Shown here in pieces: positions 46,017 to 54,364 of a stretch of DNA of 64,000 nt. The stretch spans positions 124,001-188,000 of the forward strand of contig JAICWP010000003.1 of NCBI GenBank assembly GCA_025934735.1, given 5' to 3'. The stretch's first letter is position 1. Each line of letters starts with the position of its first letter. Made by a program: the position numbers and the translations under genes. Below the pieces are notes generated by a model, which saw nothing but the letters and a program-made list of their open reading frames with translations, was not told the DNA's origin and ran no database searches. The DNA is from Terriglobales bacterium. Its GTDB lineage: Bacteria; Acidobacteriota; Terriglobia; Terriglobales; Acidobacteriaceae.

Positions 46017-48479
46017 TCATGCTGCCTGGGGCACGGGCTCCGGCGGAGACGTCGCTTCCATGGCAAAGCCAGCGCACTTCAGGTTCAGCTTGTCTGCGAT
46101 GGCGAGCCAGCGCTGCAGCCATTCCTGATCAGCTGCGGCTACCGGTTTGCCGGCGCATACCTCCTGCAGCACTCGATAACAGACGTTCTGCGCCGTCCAC
46201 AGGTCCACTTCGAAAGGCAGGGAACGCGCCAGGCGAACCGCGCCCTCGAATTGTGCGAACACGGTGGGCTCGGCGGGATTCTGTGCCAAGCGCTCCGCCA
46301 ACCGCGCCAGCCTTTTCTTCAAAACGTAGCTGAGCCCGGGAATATCCAGAGTGATCTCGTCGCGCGCGGCGGCGTCCATCAGCGCGGCAATGGCGCCCAG
46401 GTCCAGATCTTCCGCTTCAAAGGCATGACGAAGATTGCTGTTGATAACAAATTCCGCCGTTGATTGCAGCACCTTGGGCCGGGGCATGTGCAGCTCGCTC
46501 AGAAACCGCAGCAGCGGCGCATCGCTTTCATACACCTGCCGGTAATTCGCTTCCACCTCGCCCAGGGTGGACTCCAGGATGTGCCCCACGATGCGGCGCT
46601 GTTCGTCGCGGAAGAGCGACTTCAGGGTGTACTGGGCGCCGTGGAAGTGTTTGTCCAGCAATCGCAGGGATTCCGCCACATCTGCGCGGTTGAAAGCCTC
46701 CGACAACTCCTGCCGCGCCTCCGCATAGGCCGGTTCACCACGGAACTCCCGCACGCCGGCATTGATGTTGTGGTCTCCCAGGTGCAATACGCCGTAAGTG
46801 AAGGAGCCGCACTCCTGAGTGATGCGGGAGCAAACCCGTTCCTGGGCCACATCCAGGCGAAACCGGCCCGACTGGAAACGCTGCACGTCCTTTACCGTTA
46901 TGTCGTAACAGTAAATCGAGGGGTGTTCTTCATGGTGGTCGAAAAGCGAGCTGATGGCGAAATGCGCCGCCACCTTGGGCAGGTCAAGCACCGCGGGTTT
47001 CACCCAGGTGGCGTAAATGCGGGCGCCATCTCCGAAGCTGGCCACATTGCTATGAGCCTGAGCCAGGCGCTCCAGGAATCCAGCCTCAAAGTCCTGCTGC
47101 AGCGACTCCTGCGCCAGTTGCAAGGCGCGCCCGGCGTACATGATGACCTGCACTGTCTCGATACCGGAAAGCTCGTCGAAGAACCAGCCGCAGCTGGTGT
47201 ACATGAGCATGATGTGCCGCTGCATCTCCAGCAGCTTCCAGAGAGTGACCTGCTCGTCTGAGGTGAGTTCGCGGGCTTGATGCCGGGCCAGGAATTCCTG
47301 TCGCGCGTGCTCTGAGCGCTCAAGCATCACCGAGATGTACTCATCGCGCGCCGCCCAGGGATCTTTCAGGTACTCGCCACCCTTGCGCTCATAAGGACCG
47401 CTCAGCTCATCGCGCAGCCAATCCAAAGCCTGGCGCAGCGGCGCCCGCCAATGCTGGCGCCATCCTGGTTTCATGCCTGAGTTGCAGCCGCAGTCGTTCC
47501 TCCAGCGCTCCACTCCATGCATGCAGCTCCAGGAAGTGTTGCTGATGATCTCCACTTCGTGGGTGGGCGGGTGCTTGGCAAGGTATTCGCCGTAATTGGT
47601 GATGTGGGCCAGCTGACGCGATTCGATGTAATCCAGTGCATAGGCCAGCGCCATATCGCCGTGGGGGTGGTGGTGGCCATAGGTTTCGCCGTCGGTGGCG
47701 ATGTTCATGAGCTGTGGCCAGCGGCGGGCGTCAGAGAAGCCGCTTAGAAGCCGCTGCGCGAACTGTTCACCGTTAGAGAGCAGGTGCTCGAAAGCCACCG
47801 CCTGCGAAATCGGCCCATCGTAAAAGAAAAGGCTGATGCTGCGGCCCGAAGGCAGATCGGCCGCATAAGCGCGGGTAGGGTCAATCTTAGCGCCCTCCAC
47901 GTTGCGCCAGCGCTGGCCGCCCAGTTTACGCACCTGCCGGGCCTGGTGCGGCGCCAGGATAGTAAAGCGGATGCCCAACTCGGCCAGGATCTCCAGGGTC
48001 TCCAGGTCCACCGCGCTTTCCGGCAGCCACATGCCTTCCGGCGAGCGTCCGAAGCGGTGCTCGAAATCGCGAATGCCCCACAGCACCTGTGTGTACTTGT
48101 CCCGCCGCGTGGCCAGGGGCAGGATCATGTGGTTGTAGGCTTGGGCTATGGCCGAACCATGCCCGGAGAAGAGTTGCTGGCTCTCCTTGTCGGCTTGCAG
48201 GACCTGCGCGTAGGTGTTGGGGGAATTCTCTTCCATCCAGGAGAGCAGCGTGGGTCCGAAATTGAAACTGATGCGAGAGTAGTTGTTGACGATTTTGACG
48301 ATGTGGCCTTCGCCATCGAGGATGCGGGCGGCGGAATTGGGAGCGTAGCATTCTGCCGAGATGCGCTCGTTCCAATCGTGGTACGGATACGCCGAATCCT
48401 GAATTTCAACCGCTTCCAGCCACGGGTTCTCCCGCGGTGGCTGGTAAAAGTGGCAGTGAATACAAAGATAGCGTTCCAT
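46017..48479 (-). CDS. GH57/DUF3536-type glycoside hydrolase
   Basis: The 820-aa protein starts MERYLCIHCHFYQPPRENPW, the GH57 N-terminal HxHFYQP pattern. GMWLPESAVDLETLEIL carries the likely nucleophile E154, and NIATDGETYGHHHPHGDMAL is a second conserved block. The C-terminal half corresponds to DUF3536. GH57 enzymes act on alpha-glucans (amylase, branching); this subgroup is poorly characterised, so substrate and bond are not assigned. There is no signal peptide, so it is cytoplasmic. Confidence 0.85.
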   Translation of the reverse strand: MERYLCIHCHFYQPPRENPWLEAVEIQDSAYPYHDWNERISAECYAPNSAARILDGEGHIVKIVNNYSRISFNFGPTLLSWMEENSPNTYAQVLQADKESQQLFSGHGSAIAQAYNHMILPLATRRDKYTQVLWGIRDFEHRFGRSPEGMWLPESAVDLETLEILAELGIRFTILAPHQARQVRKLGGQRWRNVEGAKIDPTRAYAADLPSGRSISLFFYDGPISQAVAFEHLLSNGEQFAQRLLSGFSDARRWPQLMNIATDGETYGHHHPHGDMALAYALDYIESRQLAHITNYGEYLAKHPPTHEVEIISNTSWSCMHGVERWRNDCGCNSGMKPGWRQHWRAPLRQALDWLRDELSGPYERKGGEYLKDPWAARDEYISVMLERSEHARQEFLARHQARELTSDEQVTLWKLLEMQRHIMLMYTSCGWFFDELSGIETVQVIMYAGRALQLAQESLQQDFEAGFLERLAQAHSNVASFGDGARIYATWVKPAVLDLPKVAAHFAISSLFDHHEEHPSIYCYDITVKDVQRFQSGRFRLDVAQERVCSRITQECGSFTYGVLHLGDHNINAGVREFRGEPAYAEARQELSEAFNRADVAESLRLLDKHFHGAQYTLKSLFRDEQRRIVGHILESTLGEVEANYRQVYESDAPLLRFLSELHMPRPKVLQSTAEFVINSNLRHAFEAEDLDLGAIAALMDAAARDEITLDIPGLSYVLKKRLARLAERLAQNPAEPTVFAQFEGAVRLARSLPFEVDLWTAQNVCYRVLQEVCAGKPVAAADQEWLQRWLAIADKLNLKCAGFAMEATSPPEPVPQAA

Positions 48480-48585
48480 GGCCGCGTGATTAGATGCTGA
48501 TTGTGCCCGCCGAGAAGGCGAGGACGGCGTCGCAGTGTCGGATTCAGCCCAGCTTCGTAATAGGCATCTTCAAGACGACAGCGCG

Positions 48586-48614
48586 TTGACATGTGGCGCA
48601 CATGAAAGTATGCT
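48586..48614 (+). promoter_or_regulatory. Promoter and operator-like palindrome of the vapBC pair
   Basis: -35 TTGACA (48586-48591), 17-nt spacer, -10 TATGCT (48609-48614). The spacer contains a palindrome CATGTG-GCG-CACATG (48590-48604) overlapping the -35, as expected for autoregulation by the antitoxin. The ATG at 48621 follows the -10 by exactly six bases, so the mRNA is probably leaderless. Confidence 0.7.
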
Positions 48615-48620
48615 ACTAAC

Positions 48621-48851
48621 ATGTCAAAAATGATTCAATTGCGCAACGTTTCCGACGCGCTGCACCGAACCCTAAAAGCTCGCGCGGCCATGGCGGGCAT
48701 GTCCCTTTCGGACTATCTGCTGGCGGAGATCAAAGAAATTGCGGAAACGCCAACGCTTGCCGAAATGCGACAACGGCTTCACGCGCGTAAACCGGTCGCG
48801 GCGCAGATTGACACTGCTCTTCTGGTGCGGGAAGAGCGCGAAGGCCGGTGA
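48621..48851 (+). CDS. FitA/VapB-type ribbon-helix-helix antitoxin
   Basis: The 76-aa protein has the RHH pattern MIQLRNVSDALHRTLKARAAMAGMSLSDYLLAEIKEIA (beta-strand MIQLR, helix 1, turn GMSLSDYL). Its basic and hydrophobic tail wraps the toxin. It precedes a PIN toxin with a 4-nt overlap (GTGA). The promoter contains a palindrome, so autorepression is likely. No Shine-Dalgarno is seen; leaderless translation from the ATG (48621) is inferred. Confidence 0.85.
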   Translation: MSKMIQLRNVSDALHRTLKARAAMAGMSLSDYLLAEIKEIAETPTLAEMRQRLHARKPVAAQIDTALLVREEREGR

Positions 48852-49240
48852 TCGTCCTGGATGCGTCTGCCGCAGTTGAGTGGCTTCTGCAGACACCTGC
48901 GGGGCTACGCATTGAGAATCGAATCTATTCGCGCAGCGAAACCCTGCATGCGCCACACCTTTTAGATGTTGAGGTTACTCAAGTTCTGCGGCGTCTTCTA
49001 CGGCAGGGGGTGCTTTCTGGACGCCGTGCCGACGAGGCCATCCGTGATCTGCTGGATCTCCGTATTAATCGGTACCCTCACCTCGTCTTCCTGTCTCGCA
49101 TCTGGCAACTACGTCACAATTTGTCTGCCTACGACGCGTCCTATATCGTGCTCACCGACCAACTGGGGGCCACGCTGCTGACGCGGGACCGCCGGCTTGC
49201 GGTTGCTGTGGGCCATGCGGCAACCGTCGAGCTCTTTTGA
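48848..49240 (+). CDS. VapC-type PIN-domain ribonuclease toxin
   Basis: The 130-aa PIN protein has the acidic catalytic residues D5 (MIVLDASAAVEWLL), E42 (DVEVTQVLRR), D96 (SAYDASYIVLTD) and D114 (LLTRDRRLA). VapC toxins cleave tRNA or rRNA; the target here is unknown. It begins with GTG inside the antitoxin stop (GTGA overlap), so the two are co-translated. This is the only toxin-antitoxin pair I see in the window. It stands alone, without mobile-element signs. Confidence 0.88.
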   Translation: MIVLDASAAVEWLLQTPAGLRIENRIYSRSETLHAPHLLDVEVTQVLRRLLRQGVLSGRRADEAIRDLLDLRINRYPHLVFLSRIWQLRHNLSAYDASYIVLTDQLGATLLTRDRRLAVAVGHAATVELF

Positions 49241-49248
49241 TTCCTGCA

Positions 49249-49270
49249 GAGCGACTCTTTTAAGTCACTC
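49249..49270. terminator. Possible bidirectional hairpin between vapC and aceA
   Basis: GAGCGACT (49249-49256) / AGTCACTC (49263-49270) with one mismatch and a CTTTTA loop, between convergent genes. There is no downstream T-run, so it is weak as a terminator. Confidence 0.3.
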
Positions 49271-49335
49271 CCGTTTGCACGCTGCCTGCATGCGGGGCGC
49301 TCTAACACGCCGGTGCTAAGCGATGGTGAGACCAG

Positions 49336-50760
49336 TCACGCCGGGCGCTTGCTGTCTGCCTGCGCCGCAGCGGGCAAGATCAGATTGCTTGCGCTGACCT
49401 CTTCCGCCGGACACTCGCCCAGAATCGGCTGGCAAGCAGCACTGGGATGGCCGGTGCGTGCCTCCCCAGCGTGGCCGTTGCCACCAGTGAACTGGGCCTG
49501 TTCGGTCGAGCCATCTAGGGCCAAGGTGGAGGAAGTTCCCCCCGCGATCACCTGCGCCACCGTATCAAAGTATCCGGTCCCCACGAAGCGCTGGTGCTTC
49601 ACGGCTTCGTAGCCGTAGTGCTGCTCCCGGCTGAATTCTTTCTCCTGCAGCCGCGCGTAAGCAGTCATGCCGGTTTCGCGGTAGCCGCGTGCCAGCTCGA
49701 ACATGCTCAAGTTCAGCGCATGGAAGCCGGCCAGGGTCACGAACTGGAACTTGTAGCCCATGGCCGACAGCTCGCGTTGGAAGCGCGCGATGGTAGCGTC
49801 GTCCAGCTTCTTTCTCCAGTTGAAGGAGGGCGAGCAGTTATAGGCCAGCAGCTTTCCGGGGAATTCGCCCAGAACCGCTTCGGCGAAGATGCGGGCTTCC
49901 TGCAGATTGGGCTCGGCGGTCTCGCACCACACCAGGTCGGCGTAGGGCGCGTAGGCGCGGGCGCGGGCGATGGCCGAATGCAGCCCGCCACGAATGCGGA
50001 AAAAGCCTTCGGCGGTGCGCTCGCCGGTGCAAAACTCGCGGTCGCGGGCGTCTATGTCGCTGGTCAGCAGGTTGGCCGCGTTGGCGTCCGTACGCGCCAT
50101 GATCAGCGTAGGCACGTCCATGGCATCAGAGGCCAGGCGTGCCGCCACCAGTTTCTGAATGGCTTCCGGCGTGGATACCAGCACCTTACCGCCCAGATGG
50201 CCGCACTTCTTGGCCGAGGAGAGCTGGTCCTCAAAGTGAACGCAGGCCGAGCCCGCCTCGATCATCGCCTTCATCAGCTCAAAAGCGTTCAGAGTGCCGC
50301 CGAAGCCGGCCTCGGCATCGGCAATTAGGGGAGCGAACCAGTACACGTCGCTCTTGCCTTCGGCATGATGCACCTGGTCGGCACGCAGCAGCGCGTTATT
50401 GATGCGCCCCACCAGGCTGGGCACGCTGTTCACCGGGTACAGGCTCTGGTCGGGATACATCTGCCCGGCATCGTTGGCGTCGGCAGCCACTTGCCAGCCA
50501 CTCACATAGATGGCCTTCAGTCCGGCCCGCACCTGCTGGATGGCCTGGTTGCCGGTCATGGCGCCCAGGGCGGCAACGTGGTTCTCGGACTGCAGCAGTT
50601 CCCACAGCCGCTCCGCTCCCATGCGCGCCAGCGTGTAATCAATTTTGATGGAGCCGCGGATGCGTTCCACGTCCGCGGCGGTGTAGGGGCGAGTGATTCC
50701 GTGCCAGCGCTTGCCAGCCCATTGAGCGATAGTCTTGTCAGCCTTGCCGTTCGTCGTCAT
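49336..50760 (-). CDS. aceA: Isocitrate lyase
   Basis: Cleaves isocitrate to succinate and glyoxylate in the glyoxylate shunt. The 474-aa protein carries the ICL signature [10 protein letters not shown] with the catalytic cysteine, [15 protein letters not shown] and [12 protein letters not shown]. Start [16 protein letters not shown] at 50760 follows GGAAAG. Family members normally end soon after [11 protein letters not shown]. Here about 50 more residues (Gly/Ala/Pro rich, ending in QADSKRPA) follow, an odd C-terminal extension. It is the second gene of an aceBA operon; malate synthase lies 50 nt upstream. Confidence 0.94.
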   Translation of the reverse strand: MTTNGKADKTIAQWAGKRWHGITRPYTAADVERIRGSIKIDYTLARMGAERLWELLQSENHVAALGAMTGNQAIQQVRAGLKAIYVSGWQVAADANDAGQMYPDQSLYPVNSVPSLVGRINNALLRADQVHHAEGKSDVYWFAPLIADAEAGFGGTLNAFELMKAMIEAGSACVHFEDQLSSAKKCGHLGGKVLVSTPEAIQKLVAARLASDAMDVPTLIMARTDANAANLLTSDIDARDREFCTGERTAEGFFRIRGGLHSAIARARAYAPYADLVWCETAEPNLQEARIFAEAVLGEFPGKLLAYNCSPSFNWRKKLDDATIARFQRELSAMGYKFQFVTLAGFHALNLSMFELARGYRETGMTAYARLQEKEFSREQHYGYEAVKHQRFVGTGYFDTVAQVIAGGTSSTLALDGSTEQAQFTGGNGHAGEARTGHPSAACQPILGECPAEEVSASNLILPAAAQADSKRPA

Positions 50761-50810
50761 GTCTTTCTTTCCTTTCCTCGCAGCACTGCGGGGAACTGCA
50801 GGGTACTTAA

Positions 50811-52442
50811 TCACGCTGGATTAAATTCACCATTCAGGATCATGGCCTCCGCGATGCAGCGCGCCTCGCGAAGCGTCTCCGGTGTGCCGATATCGGCGCG
50901 CGCCGGATTGGCCACAATCTTTTGCAATTCTTCATCAAAGAGCCGGCTGATGAGCTCGGGCGTGTGCACCACCGGATTCCCGTTATCGTCCAGGATGTCC
51001 ATGGCTTCGCTGTGGCGCATGCGTTGCGCGATCATGAGGCGGTAAATGCGGTCGGTGGCCAGGTCTTCCATGTAGCCGTCGAGCAGGCTGGCGCCCTTGC
51101 CGTTGAGCACGCCGTTGCGATAGCGAATTACGGTGCGCACCGCCGCGCGCGTGCCGGCCAGGGTACGGCAACCCACCCCTCGGGGCACTGCCCGCAGGTC
51201 GGCATAGCGGTTGAACTGCCCATTGCGCAGCATGCCGGCGCGCTCCAGTTCTTCGCGGCCCAGGTCGCGCGAGGGCAGCTTGTTGATCTGGTTGGGACCG
51301 GGAAACTGATCCACGGCGATCTGGTTCTGGTCGGGATGGCCGGTCCAAGCGCCATCCATCAGGCAGCCGGCTTCGTTCTTCTTGTCTTTTTCCAGTGCGG
51401 CCAAGGCGCGGGCGTTGAGCTCGGAATCTTCGCGGCTGGGATAGAGAGCAGTCATTCCGCCAATGGCGAGCGCCCCGCGGCGGTGGCAAATCTCCGGCAG
51501 CAGTTCGCGCACGCGCTGGAAAAATGGCACGTCGTGGGAGATGGTGTTGCGGTCCGGCAGCACCCATTCCGCGTCGCAGAGGTTGAAGTGGATAAGGCTG
51601 GCCATATAGTCCCAGCGCCCGAGGTTCAGGCCCACGATGTGCTCGCGCAGGTTGAAGAGGAACTCTTCCATCTGGAAGGCCAGGGGATGCGATTCCACTA
51701 GCGCCATGCACTTGATGTAGTCGCGGGGGAGTCCCCGAATTTCGGCCAGCGCCTGGAACAGGTCGCGCCACCACAAGGCTTCCTCCGCTGATTCCGATTT
51801 CGGAATATAGACGCATAGCGGGTGACGCAACTGTGCCGGATCCATTGCGTAGAACACGCGCGCCACGTCAAACAGCGATGCCGACGCCGGTTCGTCGCCA
51901 AACAGTCCACGCTGGCTCATGTGCAAACCGCGCGGCCGCACCCAGATCACCGTCTTGCTGGGCTTAATGCCCGTCATCTGTTTGCGCTTCTTGTCGAAGT
52001 AGGTGAGTGTTCCGTGCAGCGCCTGCACGATATTCTCGGCTCCCAGTCGCTGGTGCTCCCACTCGTTCACCGTGGAGTCTTCCAGGTCGAGCATCACTCC
52101 GGGAGCGCCGGAGTTGAGCATCTTCACCACCAGTTCGGCGTCATCCGCCGGCCCGGTCATCTGGTTGCGCTGGTCGGCGCACCACTCCGGAAGTTCGATG
52201 CGCCACTCCCTCTCGGTCGCGGGCGAAGGCGGCAGGTGGCGCGGGCGCTTTCCGGCGTGCGACTCGGCCAGGACCCGATAACGTTTTTCAATCAGCTCCT
52301 GCTGGCGCGGCGTGAAGCGCTGGTGCAAGGGCAAAAGGAATTCCAGGAATCCTGGCGGCAGATCGCGGCGCGCGGCCTGCTCGGCCGAATAATTCAGGCG
52401 AAAACCACTTGTTTGCGAAACGTTAACCGGCGAGAGTGCCAT
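50811..52442 (-). CDS. aceB: Malate synthase A
   Basis: Condenses glyoxylate with acetyl-CoA to malate, completing the glyoxylate bypass that lets cells grow on acetate or fatty acids. The 543-aa product has [21 protein letters not shown], the substrate-binding [10 protein letters not shown] block and [12 protein letters not shown], with the C-terminal [18 protein letters not shown] region. The start [10 protein letters not shown] at 52442 has AGGAGG in front; the longer frame to 52466 is not needed. A promoter-like pair sits upstream, together with an inverted repeat. Confidence 0.95.
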   Translation of the reverse strand: MALSPVNVSQTSGFRLNYSAEQAARRDLPPGFLEFLLPLHQRFTPRQQELIEKRYRVLAESHAGKRPRHLPPSPATEREWRIELPEWCADQRNQMTGPADDAELVVKMLNSGAPGVMLDLEDSTVNEWEHQRLGAENIVQALHGTLTYFDKKRKQMTGIKPSKTVIWVRPRGLHMSQRGLFGDEPASASLFDVARVFYAMDPAQLRHPLCVYIPKSESAEEALWWRDLFQALAEIRGLPRDYIKCMALVESHPLAFQMEEFLFNLREHIVGLNLGRWDYMASLIHFNLCDAEWVLPDRNTISHDVPFFQRVRELLPEICHRRGALAIGGMTALYPSREDSELNARALAALEKDKKNEAGCLMDGAWTGHPDQNQIAVDQFPGPNQINKLPSRDLGREELERAGMLRNGQFNRYADLRAVPRGVGCRTLAGTRAAVRTVIRYRNGVLNGKGASLLDGYMEDLATDRIYRLMIAQRMRHSEAMDILDDNGNPVVHTPELISRLFDEELQKIVANPARADIGTPETLREARCIAEAMILNGEFNPA

Positions 52443-52514
52443 CCATCCTCCTAGGTTTCGCGGCAATTACTGCGGGCGATTCCAAACGCGAATCCGCGCC
52501 CCACTGGTCTGCGG

Positions 52515-52543
52515 ATTCTGGGGTACGCCCGCAGAGCCGTCAA
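52515..52543 (-). promoter_or_regulatory. Promoter of aceBA
   Basis: Minus-strand -35 TTGACG (52538-52543), 17-nt spacer, -10 CAGAAT (52515-52520). A leader of roughly 70 nt runs to the aceB start. Confidence 0.5.
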
Positions 52544-52561
52544 ACTGAATGTTTTTATCGC

Positions 52562-52584
52562 CCTGATAAACAACTTTTATCAGG
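52562..52584. promoter_or_regulatory. 9-bp inverted repeat upstream of the aceBA promoter
   Basis: CCTGATAAA (52562-52570), loop CAACT, TTTATCAGG (52576-52584). It is a perfect palindrome centred about 30 nt upstream of the -35 of aceB, a good position for an activator or repressor site. No T-run follows on either side. Confidence 0.55.
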
Positions 52585-52648
52585 CCATCCCCTCACCCGC
52601 AGATCGGGGGACGGCGTGCTTAGAAGCAGGCACATAGCACGCGGTTGC

Positions 52649-52716
52649 ACGCGCCGTACGCAAAGAAATGCGTTTTCGAGACGGCGCGTCCAAGTCCTTG
52701 CGGGCCACCAACTTGG
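52649..52716 (+). other. Structured segment (nested hairpins) upstream of the lipoprotein gene
   Basis: A 9-bp stem ACGCGCCGT (52649-52657) / ACGGCGCGT (52681-52689) encloses a 5-bp inner stem ACGCA/TGCGT with loop AAGAAA (52663-52668) and a one-sided TTTCGAG bulge. A second stem CCAAGT/ACTTGG (52690-52695 / 52711-52716) follows. It lies in the 425-nt aceB-lipoprotein spacer, 150-220 nt before the lipoprotein ATG, and may be part of its 5' leader. It does not match a riboswitch class I recognise. Outside the sites listed, this spacer shows no gene. Confidence 0.45.
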
Positions 52717-52867
52717 GCCGGATATAGCCAATTAGTAATCTGCCTGCCGTACGTCGGTACATGCACCTGAAGTAAGTCACCTTTTCCGCAACAACCCACT
52801 CTGTAGGAGGGTTAATGCCAAAGAACTGTCTCAACTCCGGTTGAGCAAAAACCCCTGGGAGGAATGA

Positions 52868-54277
52868 ATGTCAGAAAGAATCGGGTTTGTGGAGCGTTAC
52901 GTGTCGGCTCTCGCCTTAACCGGCCTCATCGCCTTGCTGGCAGTGGCGGTGGCCTGCGGCGGCGGTTCCAGCAGTCCACTGGAGACCAGCGCCAACAGCG
53001 CGGTTCAGATCAAGATTGGCGACGACCCGGACGATAGCGTTCTCGCCTTCGAGATCACCGTAAATTCCGTTGTACTGACGGACCAGAGTGGAGCGACCAT
53101 CAATGCACTTTCCTCCCCAACCACCCTGGAGTTGACCCACTTAGCCGATACGAACGAGCCCCTGTCGTTGCTGAACGTGAATCAGGGGACGTACACGCAC
53201 GCCGTCGTTACTGTTTCGCATCCGAAAATCGTTTATATCAACAGCCTCGGTCAGGTGGTGGAGAAGCAGCTCACCCTGAGCGACGTGGTTACCATTAACT
53301 TCAGTCCGGCCCTGGTGGTTGGCCCTGGCAGCACGGTGGTCAATCTCGACCTGAACGTCGCCCATTCCGTTAGCATCAACCTGAGCACCGGCAGCGTCAC
53401 TCTCAATCCCGTGTTTGTGGTCACCACCTCGGCGGTTCCGCCCGCAGGCCAGGAAGAGCAGGAGAACGATAATGATGGCCAGTTTGAGGACGCCCGCGGT
53501 GTGGTCATGAGTGTGGCGGCAAACTCCTTCACCATGTCTTTGGGCTTGAGCACGCAGACGCTAACCTTCAACGTGGATGCCAGCACTGTGTTTGAGAACA
53601 TCGGTGGCTTGGCGCAGTTGAGCAAGGGCATGCTGGTGAAGGTGAATGCCATTACCGAGGCCAATGGCGATCTGCTGGCTAGAAAGGTAGAAGCAGTTGA
53701 GATGGATAATGCCTCCGAAGCTGAGGGCATCATCACTGCCGTTACCGGCAACCCGGCTACGCAGCTTTCCGTGCTCGATCAGGATGGGGTGGGGCTGGGC
53801 ATGACTGCCAACATGCTGGGCGGGACCCTGAACGTGGGGATTACTTCCAGCACTATGTTCCGTATGCCGGAAGAAATTGACCTCAGCAACCTGCCCTTTA
53901 CCCCAGCTTTCGACGCGACCTCGATCAGAGTGGGCCAGCGGGTGGAAGCCGACACCAATAGCGGCGTGGGTCCGTCCGGTACCTTGAGCGCGACTAATGT
54001 TGAGCTGAAGCGGCAGGCGGTACACGGGACTGTGGCCAACTACACTGCCACGGGTTCCGGGCAGTTCACCTTTACGCTGAAGCTGCCGGTGGACTCATAC
54101 CTGACGCGGCTTAGCCAGGGAGCTGTGACTTCCATCCTGGTGGTGCAGCAGCCGGGCACCGAACTGCGCGGCTTAAGCAGTGTGGCGAATGGCGCCAATG
54201 TACGGGTGCGAGGCGTGCTGTTCTGGACAGGAAGCGGCTTCAGCATGGTGGCCCGCCGCATCGTCGCAGTTCAGTAG
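52868..54277 (+). CDS. Exported lipoprotein with DUF4382-like N-terminal and repeated beta domains
   Basis: The 469-aa product has a lipoprotein signal (ALTGLIALLAVAVACGGGSSS, lipobox VAVAC). A DUF4382-like domain follows (KIGDDPDDSVLAFEITVNSVVLTD) and then DUF5666-like repeats (FTMSLGLSTQTLTFNVDASTVFEN, LSVLDQDGVGLGMTANML, FTLKLPVDSYLTRLSQGAV). Such proteins are cell-surface or periplasmic and of unknown function, common in Acidobacteria. GGGAGGA precedes the ATG. A strong terminator follows the stop at 54294-54328. Confidence 0.82.
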   Translation: MSERIGFVERYVSALALTGLIALLAVAVACGGGSSSPLETSANSAVQIKIGDDPDDSVLAFEITVNSVVLTDQSGATINALSSPTTLELTHLADTNEPLSLLNVNQGTYTHAVVTVSHPKIVYINSLGQVVEKQLTLSDVVTINFSPALVVGPGSTVVNLDLNVAHSVSINLSTGSVTLNPVFVVTTSAVPPAGQEEQENDNDGQFEDARGVVMSVAANSFTMSLGLSTQTLTFNVDASTVFENIGGLAQLSKGMLVKVNAITEANGDLLARKVEAVEMDNASEAEGIITAVTGNPATQLSVLDQDGVGLGMTANMLGGTLNVGITSSTMFRMPEEIDLSNLPFTPAFDATSIRVGQRVEADTNSGVGPSGTLSATNVELKRQAVHGTVANYTATGSGQFTFTLKLPVDSYLTRLSQGAVTSILVVQQPGTELRGLSSVANGANVRVRGVLFWTGSGFSMVARRIVAVQ

Positions 54278-54293
54278 CTTTAGCAACATACCC

Positions 54294-54328
54294 AGCTGCG
54301 CTCCTCGCATGGGGAGCGCAGCTTTTTT
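54294..54328 (+). terminator. Intrinsic terminator after the DUF4382-like lipoprotein gene
   Basis: An 11-bp stem AGCTGCGCTCC (54294-54304) / GGAGCGCAGCT (54313-54323) followed by TTTTTT (54323-54328), 17 nt after the stop codon. Confidence 0.85.
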
Positions 54329-54364
54329 CTTGGAGGCTGGGCAGCACTCGTGGTGGCGCGGTGA

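Noticed and set aside
52640-52716. A c-di-GMP (GEMM-I) riboswitch, because of an ACGCAAAG word
   Set aside because: The GNAAA tetraloop, its receptor and the other conserved GEMM elements are missing; only one short word agrees.
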